Origin: Porphyromonas sp. COT-239 OH1446
GTDB taxonomy: Bacteria; Bacteroidota; Bacteroidia; Bacteroidales; Porphyromonadaceae
Length of the DNA: 39,847 nucleotides
Assembly (NCBI RefSeq): GCF_000768875.1
Contig: NZ_JRAO01000002.1
Location: 1-39,847, forward strand
Direction of reading: 5' to 3'
The first letter of the stretch is position 1; each line of letters starts with the position of its first letter. Made by a program: the position numbers and the translations under genes. A model generated the notes under the pieces. The model was not told where the DNA came from and ran no database searches. It was given only the letters and a program-made list of their open reading frames with translations. Of the stretch, positions 1-9,239 are shown piece by piece.

Positions 1-84
1 GGCGTTCAAAATCGCTAGATGCTGCGGGCATAATCAATAGGAATTGGGCTCCACCCACTGTCAACTTTTTTCAGTACACGACAG

Positions 85-154
85 GTCTCCATCGAGGCAT
101 ATAAGTAGGGCCTCAAGCGAGGTATAGATAGGAGCGCAGCTGAGCTCCCGAGAG
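85..154 (+). repeat. Degenerate 23-bp tandem repeat, locus 1
   Basis: Three head-to-tail units (85-108, 109-131, 132-154) of 24, 23 and 23 bp. Two of them end in the family signature GAGG-N4-TAAGTAG or a close variant. This is the shortest and most decayed of four such loci in the window (others at 7378, 22928 and 30672). Confidence 0.6.
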
Positions 155-275
155 GGCTTCATCTGAGAGGCAACCGAGAGTTCTAGAGCAGTCGAAGCCT
201 TCTCCTATATGGATGCGAGGAGGGCAGGGCAACGCAGTGGCGTCTATCCCAACAACCTATAGAACAGCCCAATAA

Positions 276-315
276 GTCTGCGCCCCAGCATCCTAAGAGA
301 CACTGGGGCGCAGAC
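276..315 (-). terminator. Terminator-like hairpin after purL
   Basis: A perfect 13-bp inverted repeat (276-288 with 303-315, GTCTGCGCCCCAG and its complement) with a 14-nt loop, 26 bp past the purL stop. The following T-tract on the minus strand is weak (TTATT), so efficiency is uncertain. Confidence 0.6.
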
Positions 316-340
316 GATGTACATCAGATGGAGCTAGAGG

Positions 341-3300
341 CTAGTGAGCCCTCTGAGCGACAATCCATTCGTAGGCATTACGGAAGGCCAACATCCAGGG
401 GCTTACCTCATGCTCGGCTCTATGCTCGACAGGATAATAACCACACTGCCAGGGGAAGATCGAACGCTCGGGGTGAGGCATCATCGCCAAATGGCGGCCA
501 TCTCGGCTGCACAGTCCTGCGATCGCCCCAGGCGAACCATTCGGGTTCGCTGGATAGGCATCATAGGCATAGCGTACGGCAACCTCATACTGGCTCTCAT
601 CATAAGGGAGGCTAAACTTACCCTCACCATGGGCGATCCATGTCCCGATGCGACAACCAGCCAAATTGCCCAGCATGATGGACTTATTCTCTAGGATCTC
701 AAGAGAGACGAAACCACTCTCAAACTTGTTCGAGTCGTTGTGCAGCATCTTATGCTTGAGCTCATGCTCAGGGTAGAGCAGTTCGAGCTCAGCCATCAAC
801 TGACAGCCATTACAGATCCCGAGGCTTAGGGTATCAGGACGAGCATAGAAGCGATCGAGTGTTGCCTTAGCCTGCTCGTTGTAGAGGATGCCTGCGGCCC
901 AACCCTTAGCAGAGCCCAGCACATCACTATTGGAGAAACCTCCACAGTAGACGATCAGCTGTACATCGTCGAGGGTCTCTCGCCCACTAACAAGGTCGGT
1001 CAGGTGTACATCCTTGACATCAAAGCCAGCCAAGAAGAGCGTGTAGGCCATCTCCCGCTCACCATTCGTCCCCTTATCTCTGAGGATAGCAGCCCTCACT
1101 CCGCTGGGTTGCTTACGGTCGGGATCAAGACCTAGAGCCTGGAGATTGCCCGAAAAACCCTTGGGGAAGGTGTAGCGCACGGGCTGGCTCTTGTAGTGCT
1201 CGAAGCGTTCGGCAGCGAGCTTCTCCCCACTCTGATGCCTGTCCATCTCGTAGGAGGAGCGATACCAAAGGTCTCGCTTGGCATCAATATCAAGCTTGTG
1301 CTTTAGGCCAGCCTTGTGGATCTCGAGGTTGCGCTCCGATATGGGGCGGGCGATCTCCACGAAGCCTAGGCTAGCATCACGCAGCATCGCCTCGACACGA
1401 GCACGATCCCTCACCTGGATGACCACCCCAGGGTTCTCAGCAAAGAGGAGCTTGACTAGATCCTTCTCGGGCAGAGCATCTAGCTGCACCTTGAGACCAC
1501 CTCGACTATTGGCAAAGCACATCTCCAGCAGTGTGGTGATCATCCCCCCTGCCGAGATGTCATGCCCAGACAGGACAAGGTCGGCCTTGATCAGCTGCTG
1601 CACAGTCTCGAAGGCCTCACGGAAGTATTCGTGCTCACCGATATAGGGGACTTCACCCCCTACCCGTCCTAGGCTCTGTGAGAGAGCCGAGCCCCCAAGA
1701 GCAAGAGGAGCGAAGCTAAAGTCAATGTAGTAGAGTGATGTATCCGAATCGGGCAAGAGTACAGGAGAGACAACCCTCCTCACATCTGAGACCTCGGCGG
1801 CAGCACTAATGATCACCGTACCAGGGCTTAAGACGCTGGGCTCACCCTCGGGGTACTTCTGCGTCATTGAGAGCGAATCCTTACCCGTGGGGATATTGAT
1901 CCCGAGGGAGATGGCTAGCTCACTGGCTGCCTCCACGGCATCGTAGAGGCGAGCATCCTCACCCTCGTTGCGGCAGGGCCACATCCAGTTGGCACTGAGC
2001 GAGACGCCCGATAGACCATCGGTCAAAGGGGCGAAGACAATATTGGTCAATGCCTCTGCGATAGCCATCTGCGAGCCAGCTACAGGGTCTGCTAGGGCCA
2101 CCTGCGGAGCATGACCGATCGAGGTGGCGATCCCCGCACGACCTCTAAAGTCTAGGGCCATCACACCACAATCGCTCAGAGGTAGCTGGAGCTCCCCCTG
2201 GCACTGCTGACGAGCTACACGCCCCGTTACTGAGCGATCGACCTTGTTCGTCAGCCAATCCTTACAAGCCACGGCCTCCATCTGTAGTACCTGGTCGATG
2301 TACTCCTCGAGCTTGGCGGGGGAGTACTCAGGCATGGCATAGGTGCGCTCCACACGCTTGTCCTCCATAATAGTACGAGGGGCAGAGCCAAACATATCCC
2401 CTAGGGCAAGGTCGATAGGCTTCTCGCCATTGTCTCGCTCGAAGGTCAGGTGCATGTCGTCGGTGGTCTCCCCGACAACATACATCGGAGCACGCTCACG
2501 CTCAGCAATGCGAGTGATAGCCTCTATGGCATCCTCTGGAACGAGTAATCCCATTCGCTCCTGGCTTTCATTACCAATGATCTCACGAGCCGAGAGGGTT
2601 GGATCTCCGACGGGCAAACGATCCATCGCTATATGCCCACCTGTTGCCTCTACAAGCTCAGAGAGACAATTGAGATGACCTCCAGCCCCATGATCATGTA
2701 TCGAGACGATGGGGTTGTCCTCTGCCTCGGCGAGGGCGCGGATCACATTCTGCACACGCTTCTGCATCTCGGGGTTGGCACGTTGGACGGCATTGAGCTC
2801 GATCTTGCCAGCGAACTGGCCAGTATTGACCGAGCTAACAGCCCCGCCACCCATACCGATGCGATAGTTGTCTCCACCCATCAGAACGACCTTCTCCCCA
2901 GGTTTGGGCTCTCCCTTGAGGGCATTGCTCGACTGAGCATAGCCGACTCCTCCGGCGAGCATGATGACCTTGTCAAAGCCGTAGCGAGGGGCAGAGGGCT
3001 CCTCCTGATGCTCGAAGGTCAAGACTGAGCCACAGATGAGTGGCTGTCCGAATTTATTTCCGAAATCGCTAGCTCCATTGGAGGCCTTGGTCAAAATCTG
3101 TTGAGGTGTCTGATAAATCCACTTGCGCTCGGGCATATATCCCTCCCAAGCACGAGGGCCTTGGGGGCGAGGGTAAGAGGTCATATATACGGCCGTACCT
3201 GCCAGGGGGATGCTGGCTCGTCCGCCAGCCATACGATCTCGGATCTCCCCTCCTGTGCCTGTCGAAGCTCCGTTGAAGGGCTCTACGGTAGTGGGGAAGT

Positions 3301-4051
3301 TATGAGTCTCGGCCTTCAAGCTCAGTACGCTATCGACCTCTTTAGTCTGGAAGTAATCAGGTTTATCTGCAGAGGCAGGCGAGAAGAGCTCTATACGAGG
3401 GCCTGCCACGAAGGCAACATTGTCCTTGTAGGCCGAGACCAGCTTGCCAGGGTTGGCCGCACTAGTAGCCTTGATCATCGCAAAGAGCGAACTCTCACGC
3501 TCCTCGCCGTCGATGACGAAGGTACCGCCAAAGATCTTGTGTCGGCAGTGCTCCGAGTTCACCTGAGAGAAGCCGAAGAGCTCGCTATCGGTCAGAGGTC
3601 GGCCGATACGCTGCGACACACCCTCTAGGTAAGAGATCTCTTCGTCGCTCAAGGCTAAGCCCTCGGCCTCGTTGTAGGCTCGAATATCCTCTATGTATCG
3701 AATAGGCTCGGGCTGCACGTTGATGCTGAAGACCTCCTGATCCAAACCCTCATAAAGGGCCTGGAGCATAGGGTCATACTGGGCATCTAGACCGCTGACT
3801 GGAAAGAACTCTTCGATGCGAAGAATGCCCTTGATATTCATGTTTTGAGTGATCTCAACGGCATTGGTGCTCCAGGGAGTAATGATCTCCCGACGAGGGC
3901 CAACGAAGTAACCTGCCATCTGGGGAGCATCTTGATACTGAGCCCCACCAAAGAGCCAAGTGAGGCGACTGAGATCCTCAACGGAAAAGCTCTCGGATGA
4001 CTCTACGGCGAAGATAGAACCGCAGAGATTTTGGAAGAAGCTAATCATCAT
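341..4051 (-). CDS. purL: Phosphoribosylformylglycinamidine synthase (large PurL)
   Basis: Fourth step of de novo purine synthesis: converts FGAR, glutamine and ATP to FGAM in the cytosol. The 1236-residue length matches the single-chain large PurL, with an N-terminal domain, a FGAR-amidotransferase core and a C-terminal glutaminase. Visible landmarks are SEHCRHK near residue 170, the nucleotide-binding segment STGTGGEIRD, and the glutaminase nucleophile in GICNGCQ (Cys1080), followed by HGEGKF and PHPERS near the C-terminus. The gene starts with two ATG codons (4051 and 4048) and either could be used. A TATCTTTG -7 box lies about 87 bp upstream, so it has its own promoter. It shares the purine pathway with guaB in this window but is not in the same operon. 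Confidence 0.97.
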   Translation of the reverse strand: MMISFFQNLCGSIFAVESSESFSVEDLSRLTWLFGGAQYQDAPQMAGYFVGPRREIITPWSTNAVEITQNMNIKGILRIEEFFPVSGLDAQYDPMLQALYEGLDQEVFSINVQPEPIRYIEDIRAYNEAEGLALSDEEISYLEGVSQRIGRPLTDSELFGFSQVNSEHCRHKIFGGTFVIDGEERESSLFAMIKATSAANPGKLVSAYKDNVAFVAGPRIELFSPASADKPDYFQTKEVDSVLSLKAETHNFPTTVEPFNGASTGTGGEIRDRMAGGRASIPLAGTAVYMTSYPRPQGPRAWEGYMPERKWIYQTPQQILTKASNGASDFGNKFGQPLICGSVLTFEHQEEPSAPRYGFDKVIMLAGGVGYAQSSNALKGEPKPGEKVVLMGGDNYRIGMGGGAVSSVNTGQFAGKIELNAVQRANPEMQKRVQNVIRALAEAEDNPIVSIHDHGAGGHLNCLSELVEATGGHIAMDRLPVGDPTLSAREIIGNESQERMGLLVPEDAIEAITRIAERERAPMYVVGETTDDMHLTFERDNGEKPIDLALGDMFGSAPRTIMEDKRVERTYAMPEYSPAKLEEYIDQVLQMEAVACKDWLTNKVDRSVTGRVARQQCQGELQLPLSDCGVMALDFRGRAGIATSIGHAPQVALADPVAGSQMAIAEALTNIVFAPLTDGLSGVSLSANWMWPCRNEGEDARLYDAVEAASELAISLGINIPTGKDSLSMTQKYPEGEPSVLSPGTVIISAAAEVSDVRRVVSPVLLPDSDTSLYYIDFSFAPLALGGSALSQSLGRVGGEVPYIGEHEYFREAFETVQQLIKADLVLSGHDISAGGMITTLLEMCFANSRGGLKVQLDALPEKDLVKLLFAENPGVVIQVRDRARVEAMLRDASLGFVEIARPISERNLEIHKAGLKHKLDIDAKRDLWYRSSYEMDRHQSGEKLAAERFEHYKSQPVRYTFPKGFSGNLQALGLDPDRKQPSGVRAAILRDKGTNGEREMAYTLFLAGFDVKDVHLTDLVSGRETLDDVQLIVYCGGFSNSDVLGSAKGWAAGILYNEQAKATLDRFYARPDTLSLGICNGCQLMAELELLYPEHELKHKMLHNDSNKFESGFVSLEILENKSIMLGNLAGCRIGTWIAHGEGKFSLPYDESQYEVAVRYAYDAYPANPNGSPGAIAGLCSRDGRHLAMMPHPERSIFPWQCGYYPVEHRAEHEVSPWMLAFRNAYEWIVAQRAH

Positions 4052-4137
4052 TCAAAATTAAGCGTTTGTTCGGGTTGTAAACGGAGTGAGCCTTGACCCA
4101 CAGTAGATTTGCTCTCGAGGAGCATCTTGCAGTGGCA

Positions 4138-4145
4138 CAAAGATA
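4138..4145 (-). promoter_or_regulatory. -7 box of the purL promoter
   Basis: TATCTTTG on the minus strand fits the Bacteroidetes consensus TAnnTTTG. It lies in the 114-bp gap between the barrel-protein gene and purL, facing purL. No clear -33 TTTG is seen at the expected spacing. Confidence 0.6.
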
Positions 4146-4165
4146 CGCAATCTTGGCCGTCTCTC

Positions 4166-4894
4166 CTAGCTGCGTAGGGTGATGGAGAGGTAGACATAAC
4201 TTTTCTCCCTCTGAGGGTTAAGCGTATAGGAGACGCTCATCGGCAGGGCCAATGAGCCGAGCTTGAAATCGACCCGATATTGTAGGGTTAGATTGACCCA
4301 TGCAGCCCCTGAGCGGTAATCTGTATAGAAGCTCTTGAAGGGGGTTGCCCCGAGGCTGAGCGAGAGATGCTGCTCAGGGGAGAAGCTCTTGTAGTAACTC
4401 AGCTCAAAGTAGGTCGAGTAAGCCTGCCGCCCATCCTCGAGCCGATCATTACCGTAGAAGAAGCATGAGCCAAAGAAGGATAACGGCAAGCTCTCCGGCT
4501 CATAGAGCACACGCATATCGAGGGCATGGCGGGTGGACTGGGGTTTGAGATCAAGGTAAGTATCCTTCTTGCCCCAATGAGTGGGAGAATAAGAATCGAC
4601 AAGCGCGAAAGTAAATCGACTGAGACGATACCTTAGACCGAGATTGGCCTCCTTGTAGCTGCCATCGATACCTGTACTGCCGAGGGCATAAACCTGGAGA
4701 TTACCATGCGTGTAGGCGATCTTGGGAAAGAAGGTCGCAGCATCGCCATACTCCAATCCTCGCCAGATGTAGCGAGAGGCGAGCTCGAGGTCTATGCTCC
4801 ATGGAGAGATTGGCGCGGGTTTCATTTGCTGGGCCGATAGGCTCCAGAGGCTGCTCATCAGGACTAGGACGAGCGATAGGAGGCGGGTCTTCAT
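4166..4894 (-). CDS. Predicted outer-membrane beta-barrel protein
   Basis: A 242-residue exported protein. The N-terminus (MKTRLLSLVLVLMSSLWSLS) is a signal peptide with likely cleavage near SAQ. The rest alternates short hydrophobic and aromatic beta strands with turns (for example LASRYIWRGLEYG, LGLRYRLSRFTFAL, LTLQYRVDF) and ends in a strand, YVYLSITLRS, as in small barrels. The SRYIWRG start resembles the putative-porin (TorF-like) group, but substrate and function are unknown. It is the third gene of a leftward group, 27 bp after the methionine-sulfoxide reductase gene, with a purL promoter following. Confidence 0.65.
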   Translation of the reverse strand: MKTRLLSLVLVLMSSLWSLSAQQMKPAPISPWSIDLELASRYIWRGLEYGDAATFFPKIAYTHGNLQVYALGSTGIDGSYKEANLGLRYRLSRFTFALVDSYSPTHWGKKDTYLDLKPQSTRHALDMRVLYEPESLPLSFFGSCFFYGNDRLEDGRQAYSTYFELSYYKSFSPEQHLSLSLGATPFKSFYTDYRSGAAWVNLTLQYRVDFKLGSLALPMSVSYTLNPQREKSYVYLSITLRS

Positions 4895-4921
4895 CGTCTG
4901 TAGTATTTGATTGTTAATGAA

Positions 4922-5407
4922 CTAAAACTTCTCTGCCAGTAACTTGCTCAGACGCTCTAGGTATTGAGCGTCAATCTCGTCGAACTCGTCGAGCAAATCG
5001 CTATCCACATCAATCACACCGAGCACCTGTCCCTCTCGAAGGATGGGGACGACGATCTCGCTACGACTTGCCGAGCTACAAGCGATATGCCCTGGGAAGG
5101 CATCGACATTGGGCACAATGATCGTGCGGGCCTCGGCCCAACTGTGGCCGCAGACTCCCCTCCCCCTTGGGATGCGGGCACAGGCAATATCTCCCTGGAA
5201 GGGGCCTAAAATGAGGGTCTCAGTCGCCTCGTCCACCAGGTAGAAGCCGACCCAAAAGAAGCCGAAGGCCATACGTAGAGCCGAGGACACATTGGCCAAT
5301 GTAGCCACGAGGTTGTCCTCGCCATGGATGAGGGCATCGAGTTGAGGCATGAGCTCGGCATAGCGTCCTGCCTTGTCCCGAGCCGTAAGGGTAAGTGTTT
5401 CTGCCAT
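4922..5407 (-). CDS. msrC: Free methionine-(R)-sulfoxide reductase (GAF domain)
   Basis: A single GAF-domain protein of 161 residues that reduces free methionine-(R)-sulfoxide using thiols, a repair role against oxidant damage in the cytosol. Three cysteines, Cys76, Cys86 and Cys110, have the same spacing (10 and 24) as Cys84/94/118 of the E. coli enzyme. The surrounding motifs GDIACARIPRGRGVCG and HIAC are typical, and so is the closing GVIDVDSD-x-FDEID. The ATG overlaps the stop codon of the upstream ABC-F gene by one base (TAATG), so the two are translationally coupled. The family is sometimes annotated only as a GAF protein. Confidence 0.9.
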   Translation of the reverse strand: MAETLTLTARDKAGRYAELMPQLDALIHGEDNLVATLANVSSALRMAFGFFWVGFYLVDEATETLILGPFQGDIACARIPRGRGVCGHSWAEARTIIVPNVDAFPGHIACSSASRSEIVVPILREGQVLGVIDVDSDLLDEFDEIDAQYLERLSKLLAEKF

Positions 5408-7038
5408 TATTTCTCCAGTTCTTTGAGATTCTCCAGCTTCTTGCGCTGCATAAATTCGTAGATGCCCTCGAGGTGCTCAATCACTCGACCACCGCCGAAC
5501 TCATAGACCTTGCCCACCAAACCATCGAGGAAGTCTCGGTCGTGTGAGACGAGGATCAGAGTCCCGTCGTAGTTCATGAGGGCATCCTTGAGGACTTCTT
5601 TTGTCTTCATATCGAGGTGGTTGGTAGGCTCGTCGAGGATGAGCAGGTTGTAGGGTTCGAGGAGTAGCTTGAGCAGGGCCAGACGAGTACGCTCACCTCC
5701 ACTGAGGACCTTCACCTTCTTGGCCGAGGCCTCTCCGCCGAACATAAATGCCCCGAGCAAGTCCTTGATCTTGGTACGGATCTCTCCCTCGGCTACATCA
5801 TCAATAGTCTGGAAGACGGTGAGGTTCTCATCGATGGCGGCAGCCTCATTCTGGGCGAAATAACCAACCTTGACATTGTGCCCGAGGGTCAATTCACCCT
5901 CATGCTCCAGCTCCTTCATGATACAACGCACGAGAGTACTCTTCCCCTCGCCATTCTTGCCAACGAAAGCGATCTTATCCCCTCGCTCGATCGTCAGATT
6001 GACGTGAGAGAAGATACGCTTGTCGCCGAAACTCTTACCCACATCGCTCATCGTTACGGGATAGCTCCCCGAGCGTGGGGCTGGAGGGAAGCGCAGGCGA
6101 ATGGCAGAGGTGTCAATCTCGTCCACCTCGACGAGCTCTAGCTTCTCCAGCATGCGCACTCGGCTCTGCACCTGGTTAGTCTTGGAATAAGTTCCCTTGA
6201 ACCGCTCGATGAAGTCCGTAGTCTCTGCAATGAACTTCTGCTGCTCTTCGTATGCCTTCTGCTGCTGCTCACGTCGCTCTGCCCTGAGACGCTGATACTC
6301 GGTATAGTTCACCTTGTAGTCGTAGATGCGCCCTCGGGTGATCTCGATGGTTCGGGTAGTAATACGATCGACGAAGGCTCGGTCGTGGCTGATGACCACG
6401 ACAGTCTGATTATTGTCTACGAGGAAGTCCTCAAGCCACTGAATAGACTCAATGTCGAGGTGGTTCGTGGGCTCGTCTAATAGGAGAATATCGGGCTTAC
6501 GCAGGAGGAGCTTGGCCAGCTCGATACGCATACGCCATCCACCGCTAAACTCCGAGGTCTGCCGAGTAAAGTCGCTTCGCTTGAAGCCTAGGCCTATGAG
6601 TGTCTGCTCGATAGCCTTATCATAGTTGATCTCCTCAATCGCGTAAAACTTCTCCCCCAGGGCCGATACCTCCTCGATGATAGCCATATACTCATCACTA
6701 TCATAGTCTGTACGGGTTTCGAGCTGATGGTTCAGCTCTGCCATGCGGGCCTCCATTTGGTGAAGGTGAGCGAAGGCCTGCTCGGTCTCTTCAAACACCG
6801 TACGGCCATCCTCGGTCAGTAAGTGCTGTGGCAGGTAGGCCACCACGACATCTCGGGGGATGCTCACCTTGCCTCGAGAGGGCTCTCTCACTCCAGCGAG
6901 GATTTTGAGCAGGGTAGACTTACCGGCACCGTTCTTCCCCATCAGGGCAATACGATCCTTGGGGTTGATCACGAAGGATATATCAGAAAATAAAGCACTG
7001 CCTCCCATCTCTACGGTGAGGGCATCAATAGAAATCAT
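5407..7038 (-). CDS. ABC-F family ATPase
   Basis: A soluble protein of 543 residues with two ATP-binding cassettes and no membrane segments, the ABC-F arrangement that acts on ribosomes. The first cassette has GKNGAGKST, FSGGWRMR and a LLDEPTNHLD Walker B. The second has GKNGEGKST, LSGGERTR and LILDEPTNHLD. The linker between them, around residues 230-310, is charged and helical, like the P-site tRNA interaction motif. The subgroup (translation factor or antibiotic protection) cannot be settled by eye, although length and motifs fit the YbiT/YkpA-like housekeeping members. First gene of a likely operon with msrC and the barrel protein; the -7 box is at 7083-7090. Confidence 0.92.
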   Translation of the reverse strand: MISIDALTVEMGGSALFSDISFVINPKDRIALMGKNGAGKSTLLKILAGVREPSRGKVSIPRDVVVAYLPQHLLTEDGRTVFEETEQAFAHLHQMEARMAELNHQLETRTDYDSDEYMAIIEEVSALGEKFYAIEEINYDKAIEQTLIGLGFKRSDFTRQTSEFSGGWRMRIELAKLLLRKPDILLLDEPTNHLDIESIQWLEDFLVDNNQTVVVISHDRAFVDRITTRTIEITRGRIYDYKVNYTEYQRLRAERREQQQKAYEEQQKFIAETTDFIERFKGTYSKTNQVQSRVRMLEKLELVEVDEIDTSAIRLRFPPAPRSGSYPVTMSDVGKSFGDKRIFSHVNLTIERGDKIAFVGKNGEGKSTLVRCIMKELEHEGELTLGHNVKVGYFAQNEAAAIDENLTVFQTIDDVAEGEIRTKIKDLLGAFMFGGEASAKKVKVLSGGERTRLALLKLLLEPYNLLILDEPTNHLDMKTKEVLKDALMNYDGTLILVSHDRDFLDGLVGKVYEFGGGRVIEHLEGIYEFMQRKKLENLKELEK

Positions 7039-7082
7039 ACGTCAATATAATGTAGGTAATTGTTCACTGTGCGACTGCCCTG

Positions 7083-7090
7083 CAAAGATA
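7083..7090 (-). promoter_or_regulatory. -7 box of the ABC-F operon promoter
   Basis: TATCTTTG on the minus strand, 45 bp upstream of the ABC-F start codon. It is identical to the boxes found before purL, aguA, pgk and the small RNA gene. Confidence 0.6.
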
Positions 7091-7290
7091 CGCCAATTTG
7101 TCTCTCGAGCCATGCGCTCCCTTGACATGCACCCAAGGACCGTCAGACTCTATTCTCCACCCAGGCAGAAGCTCGATCGAAGCTATAGAGAGGAGCTCGG
7201 ATGCGGGTCAAGCAGGCCCTCCATCTAGGCCTTATAGGAAGCACAAAAGGGCATCCAGTGAGAAGTCAATAAACACATAAGTAGTAGTGC

Positions 7291-7350
7291 AAAATCTTGT
7301 AAGTTAGCGGTCTGCGTCCAATAAGTTGCGACAAAAAATCTTGTAAGTTA
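7291..7350 (+). repeat. Pair of 16-bp direct repeats
   Basis: AAAATCTTGTAAGTTA occurs exactly at 7291-7306 and 7335-7350, 44 bp apart start to start, just before the 23-bp array. Its role is unknown; it could be an operator pair or a remnant of a small mobile element. Confidence 0.7.
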
Positions 7351-7377
7351 TCAGATCTATAGAGAGATAACTTAGCA

Positions 7378-7536
7378 GATCCATCGAGGTATAGATAGGA
7401 TCGCAACGGAGGCTCAAGTAGGAACTCGATTGAGGTCTAAGTAGGATCACAGGTGAGACTCAAATAGGATCGCAATAGAGGTATAAATAGCAGCTCAATG
7501 AAGGTGTAAATAGTGCTTCGATAAAGGCTCTAGAGG
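7378..7536 (+). repeat. Degenerate 23-bp tandem repeat, locus 2
   Basis: Seven head-to-tail units: one of 21 bp (7378-7398) followed by six of exactly 23 bp (to 7536). Units share the frame GATCGCAA-N3-GAG-N3-TAAGTAG with many substitutions, while the 23-bp period is kept without a single indel over six units. Keeping the period while bases drift suggests that spacing matters, or that the units spread by tandem duplication. Confidence 0.8.
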
Positions 7537-7664
7537 AGGTTCGCTCGAGGGGGGAATACCATACAACATAAGGGGCAGGTCCAACTGTAGGCAGAGGGGG
7601 GCATTGAGGTCGAGAGGAGATGGTAGACAGGGAATGAGGCATCCAAGAATAAGGCTAAAATTGA

Positions 7665-7696
7665 TTTGGTGCATTGGGGCAAATTGATTACCTTTG
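7665..7696 (+). promoter_or_regulatory. guaB promoter
   Basis: TTTG at 7665-7668 and TACCTTTG at 7689-7696, separated by 20 bp. This is the full Bacteroidetes consensus (TTTG, about 19-21 bp, TAnnTTTG), and it lies 41 bp before the guaB ATG. Confidence 0.75.
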
Positions 7697-7737
7697 GCGG
7701 GAAATTTCAGTCTCATACTTAAATCGATCAAGTTGTT

Positions 7738-9234
7738 ATGGCAGTCTTTGTCAATGAAGTTTCTCGCACCTTCGGGGAATACCTACTCATCCCAGGGCTC
7801 ACGACCAGAGCCTGTACACCCCAAAACGTTAATTTAGCCACCCCACTAGTACGATATCGTCGGGGCGAGCAGGCACGCATCCGCCTCAACATCCCTTTCG
7901 TCTCTGCCATCATGCAGTCTGTCTCTAACGATACACTGGCCATCGAATTGGCACGCAACGGGGGGCTCTCTTTCATCTTCGGTTCACAACCCATCACCGA
8001 GCAGGCAGAGATGGTACGCCGTGTGAAGAAGTTCAAGGCAGGCTTCGTTACCAGCGATGCTAATGTACGTCCAGATGCAACCCTGGCAGAGGTTCTTGAG
8101 GTTAAAAGAGCTTCGGGACACTCAACCATCGGCGTTACCCATGACGGATCGAGCAATGGCCGCCTACTGGGGATCATCACCAGCCGAGACTACAGACTGG
8201 GCACAGACCCCATAGACATGAAAGCGGAGGAATTCATGACCCCCTTCGACAAGCTCAAGGTTGGCCGCCTCGGGATCACTCTCAAGGAAGCAAACAATAT
8301 CATCTGGGAGCACAAGCTCAATACTCTGCCCATCATCGACGAGACGAATCATCTCGTTTACCTGGTCTTCCGCAAGGACTATGACGCCCACAAGGACAAT
8401 CCAATCGAGCTCTCTAGCAAGGAGACCAAAGAGCTGCTCGTCGGAGCCGGGATCAATACTCGAGACTACAAGGAGCGTGTCCCCGCCCTCGTGGAGGCTG
8501 GTGTGGATGTGCTCTGCATCGACTCCTCCGACGGATACTCCGAGTGGCAGTACGACACGCTGCAGTGGATTCGCAGCACCTATGGCGACAAGGTAATGGT
8601 CGGGGCTGGTAACATCGTCGATGCCGAGGGCTTCCGCTACCTCGCAGAGGCTGGCGCAGACTTTATCAAGGTAGGTATCGGCGGTGGCTCCATCTGCATC
8701 ACTCGTGAGCAGAAGGGGATCGGCCGAGGCCAAGCCACTGCTGTGATCGAGGTAGCCAAGGCTCGAGACGAATACTTCGCCGAGACGGGCATCTACGTCC
8801 CCATCTGTAGCGATGGCGGTCTCGTGCACGACTATCACATGACCCTAGCTATTGCCATGGGGGCGGACTTCCTCATGATGGGTCGCTACTTTGCCCGCTT
8901 CGATGAGTCTCCCACACGCAAGCTCAAGATCGGGAACAATATCGTCAAAGAATACTGGGGCGAAGGTTCGAACAGAGCTCAGAACTGGCAACGCTACGAC
9001 AGCGGAGGTGCTGAGAACCTCAAATTTGAGGAGGGTGTGGACAGCTACGTCCCCTACGCTGGTAAGCTCAAGGACAACTTGGCCGTTACCCTCGGCAAGA
9101 TGAAGGCCACCATGTGCAGCTGTGGAGCTATCACCCTAGCCGAGCTCAAGGAGAAGGCCAAGATCACCCTAGTCTCTAGCACCTCGATCGTCGAGGGGGG
9201 AGCACACGATGTCATCCTCAAGGATAGAGGTTAA
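7738..9234 (+). CDS. guaB: IMP dehydrogenase, Tritrichomonas-like subfamily
   Basis: Oxidises IMP to XMP with NAD+, the committed step of GMP synthesis. The 498 residues comprise a TIM barrel with an inserted CBS region (about 100-225, including [10 protein letters not shown] and the second CBS segment ending VFRKDYD). The catalytic loop is [12 protein letters not shown] with Cys320, rather than the common GPGSxCTTR form. The flap carries NWQRYD with Arg419-Tyr420. From memory, these align with Cys319 and Arg418-Tyr419 of the protozoan T. foetus enzyme with a constant offset of one, and long stretches such as the segment around [11 protein letters not shown] are nearly the same. This is a distinct bacterial-type subfamily, not a standard GuaB. 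It is the first gene of a guaB-miaA unit with a clear promoter upstream. Confidence 0.95.
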   Translation: MAVFVNEVSRTFGEYLLIPGLTTRACTPQNVNLATPLVRYRRGEQARIRLNIPFVSAIMQSVSNDTLAIELARNGGLSFIFGSQPITEQAEMVRRVKKFKAGFVTSDANVRPDATLAEVLEVKRASGHSTIGVTHDGSSNGRLLGIITSRDYRLGTDPIDMKAEEFMTPFDKLKVGRLGITLKEANNIIWEHKLNTLPIIDETNHLVYLVFRKDYDAHKDNPIELSSKETKELLVGAGINTRDYKERVPALVEAGVDVLCIDSSDGYSEWQYDTLQWIRSTYGDKVMVGAGNIVDAEGFRYLAEAGADFIKVGIGGGSICITREQKGIGRGQATAVIEVAKARDEYFAETGIYVPICSDGGLVHDYHMTLAIAMGADFLMMGRYFARFDESPTRKLKIGNNIVKEYWGEGSNRAQNWQRYDSGGAENLKFEEGVDSYVPYAGKLKDNLAVTLGKMKATMCSCGAITLAELKEKAKITLVSSTSIVEGGAHDVILKDRG

Positions 9235-9239
9235 GGCGA

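Larger units (their letters stand above)
1..340. other. Gene-free stretch downstream of purL
   Basis: I see no credible gene here. It holds a short stretch of the degenerate 23-bp repeat (85-154) and a terminator-like hairpin (276-315). Short open frames overlapping the purL end on the plus strand are antisense shadows. Confidence 0.7.
7039..7737. other. Gene-free stretch between the ABC-F gene and guaB
   Basis: About 700 bp without a credible gene between divergent operons. It holds the ABC-F promoter, decayed 23-bp repeat units near 7168-7245, a 16-bp direct repeat (7291-7306 and 7335-7350, AAAATCTTGTAAGTTA), the main 23-bp tandem array (7378-7536) and the guaB promoter. Confidence 0.65.

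Noticed and set aside
328-694. Plus-strand frames over the purL 3' end
   Set aside because: Antisense to the conserved glutaminase domain of PurL; no family resemblance.
8164-8838. 224-codon frame antisense to guaB
   Set aside because: Long antisense frames are common in GC-rich codon usage; guaB itself is fully conserved here.
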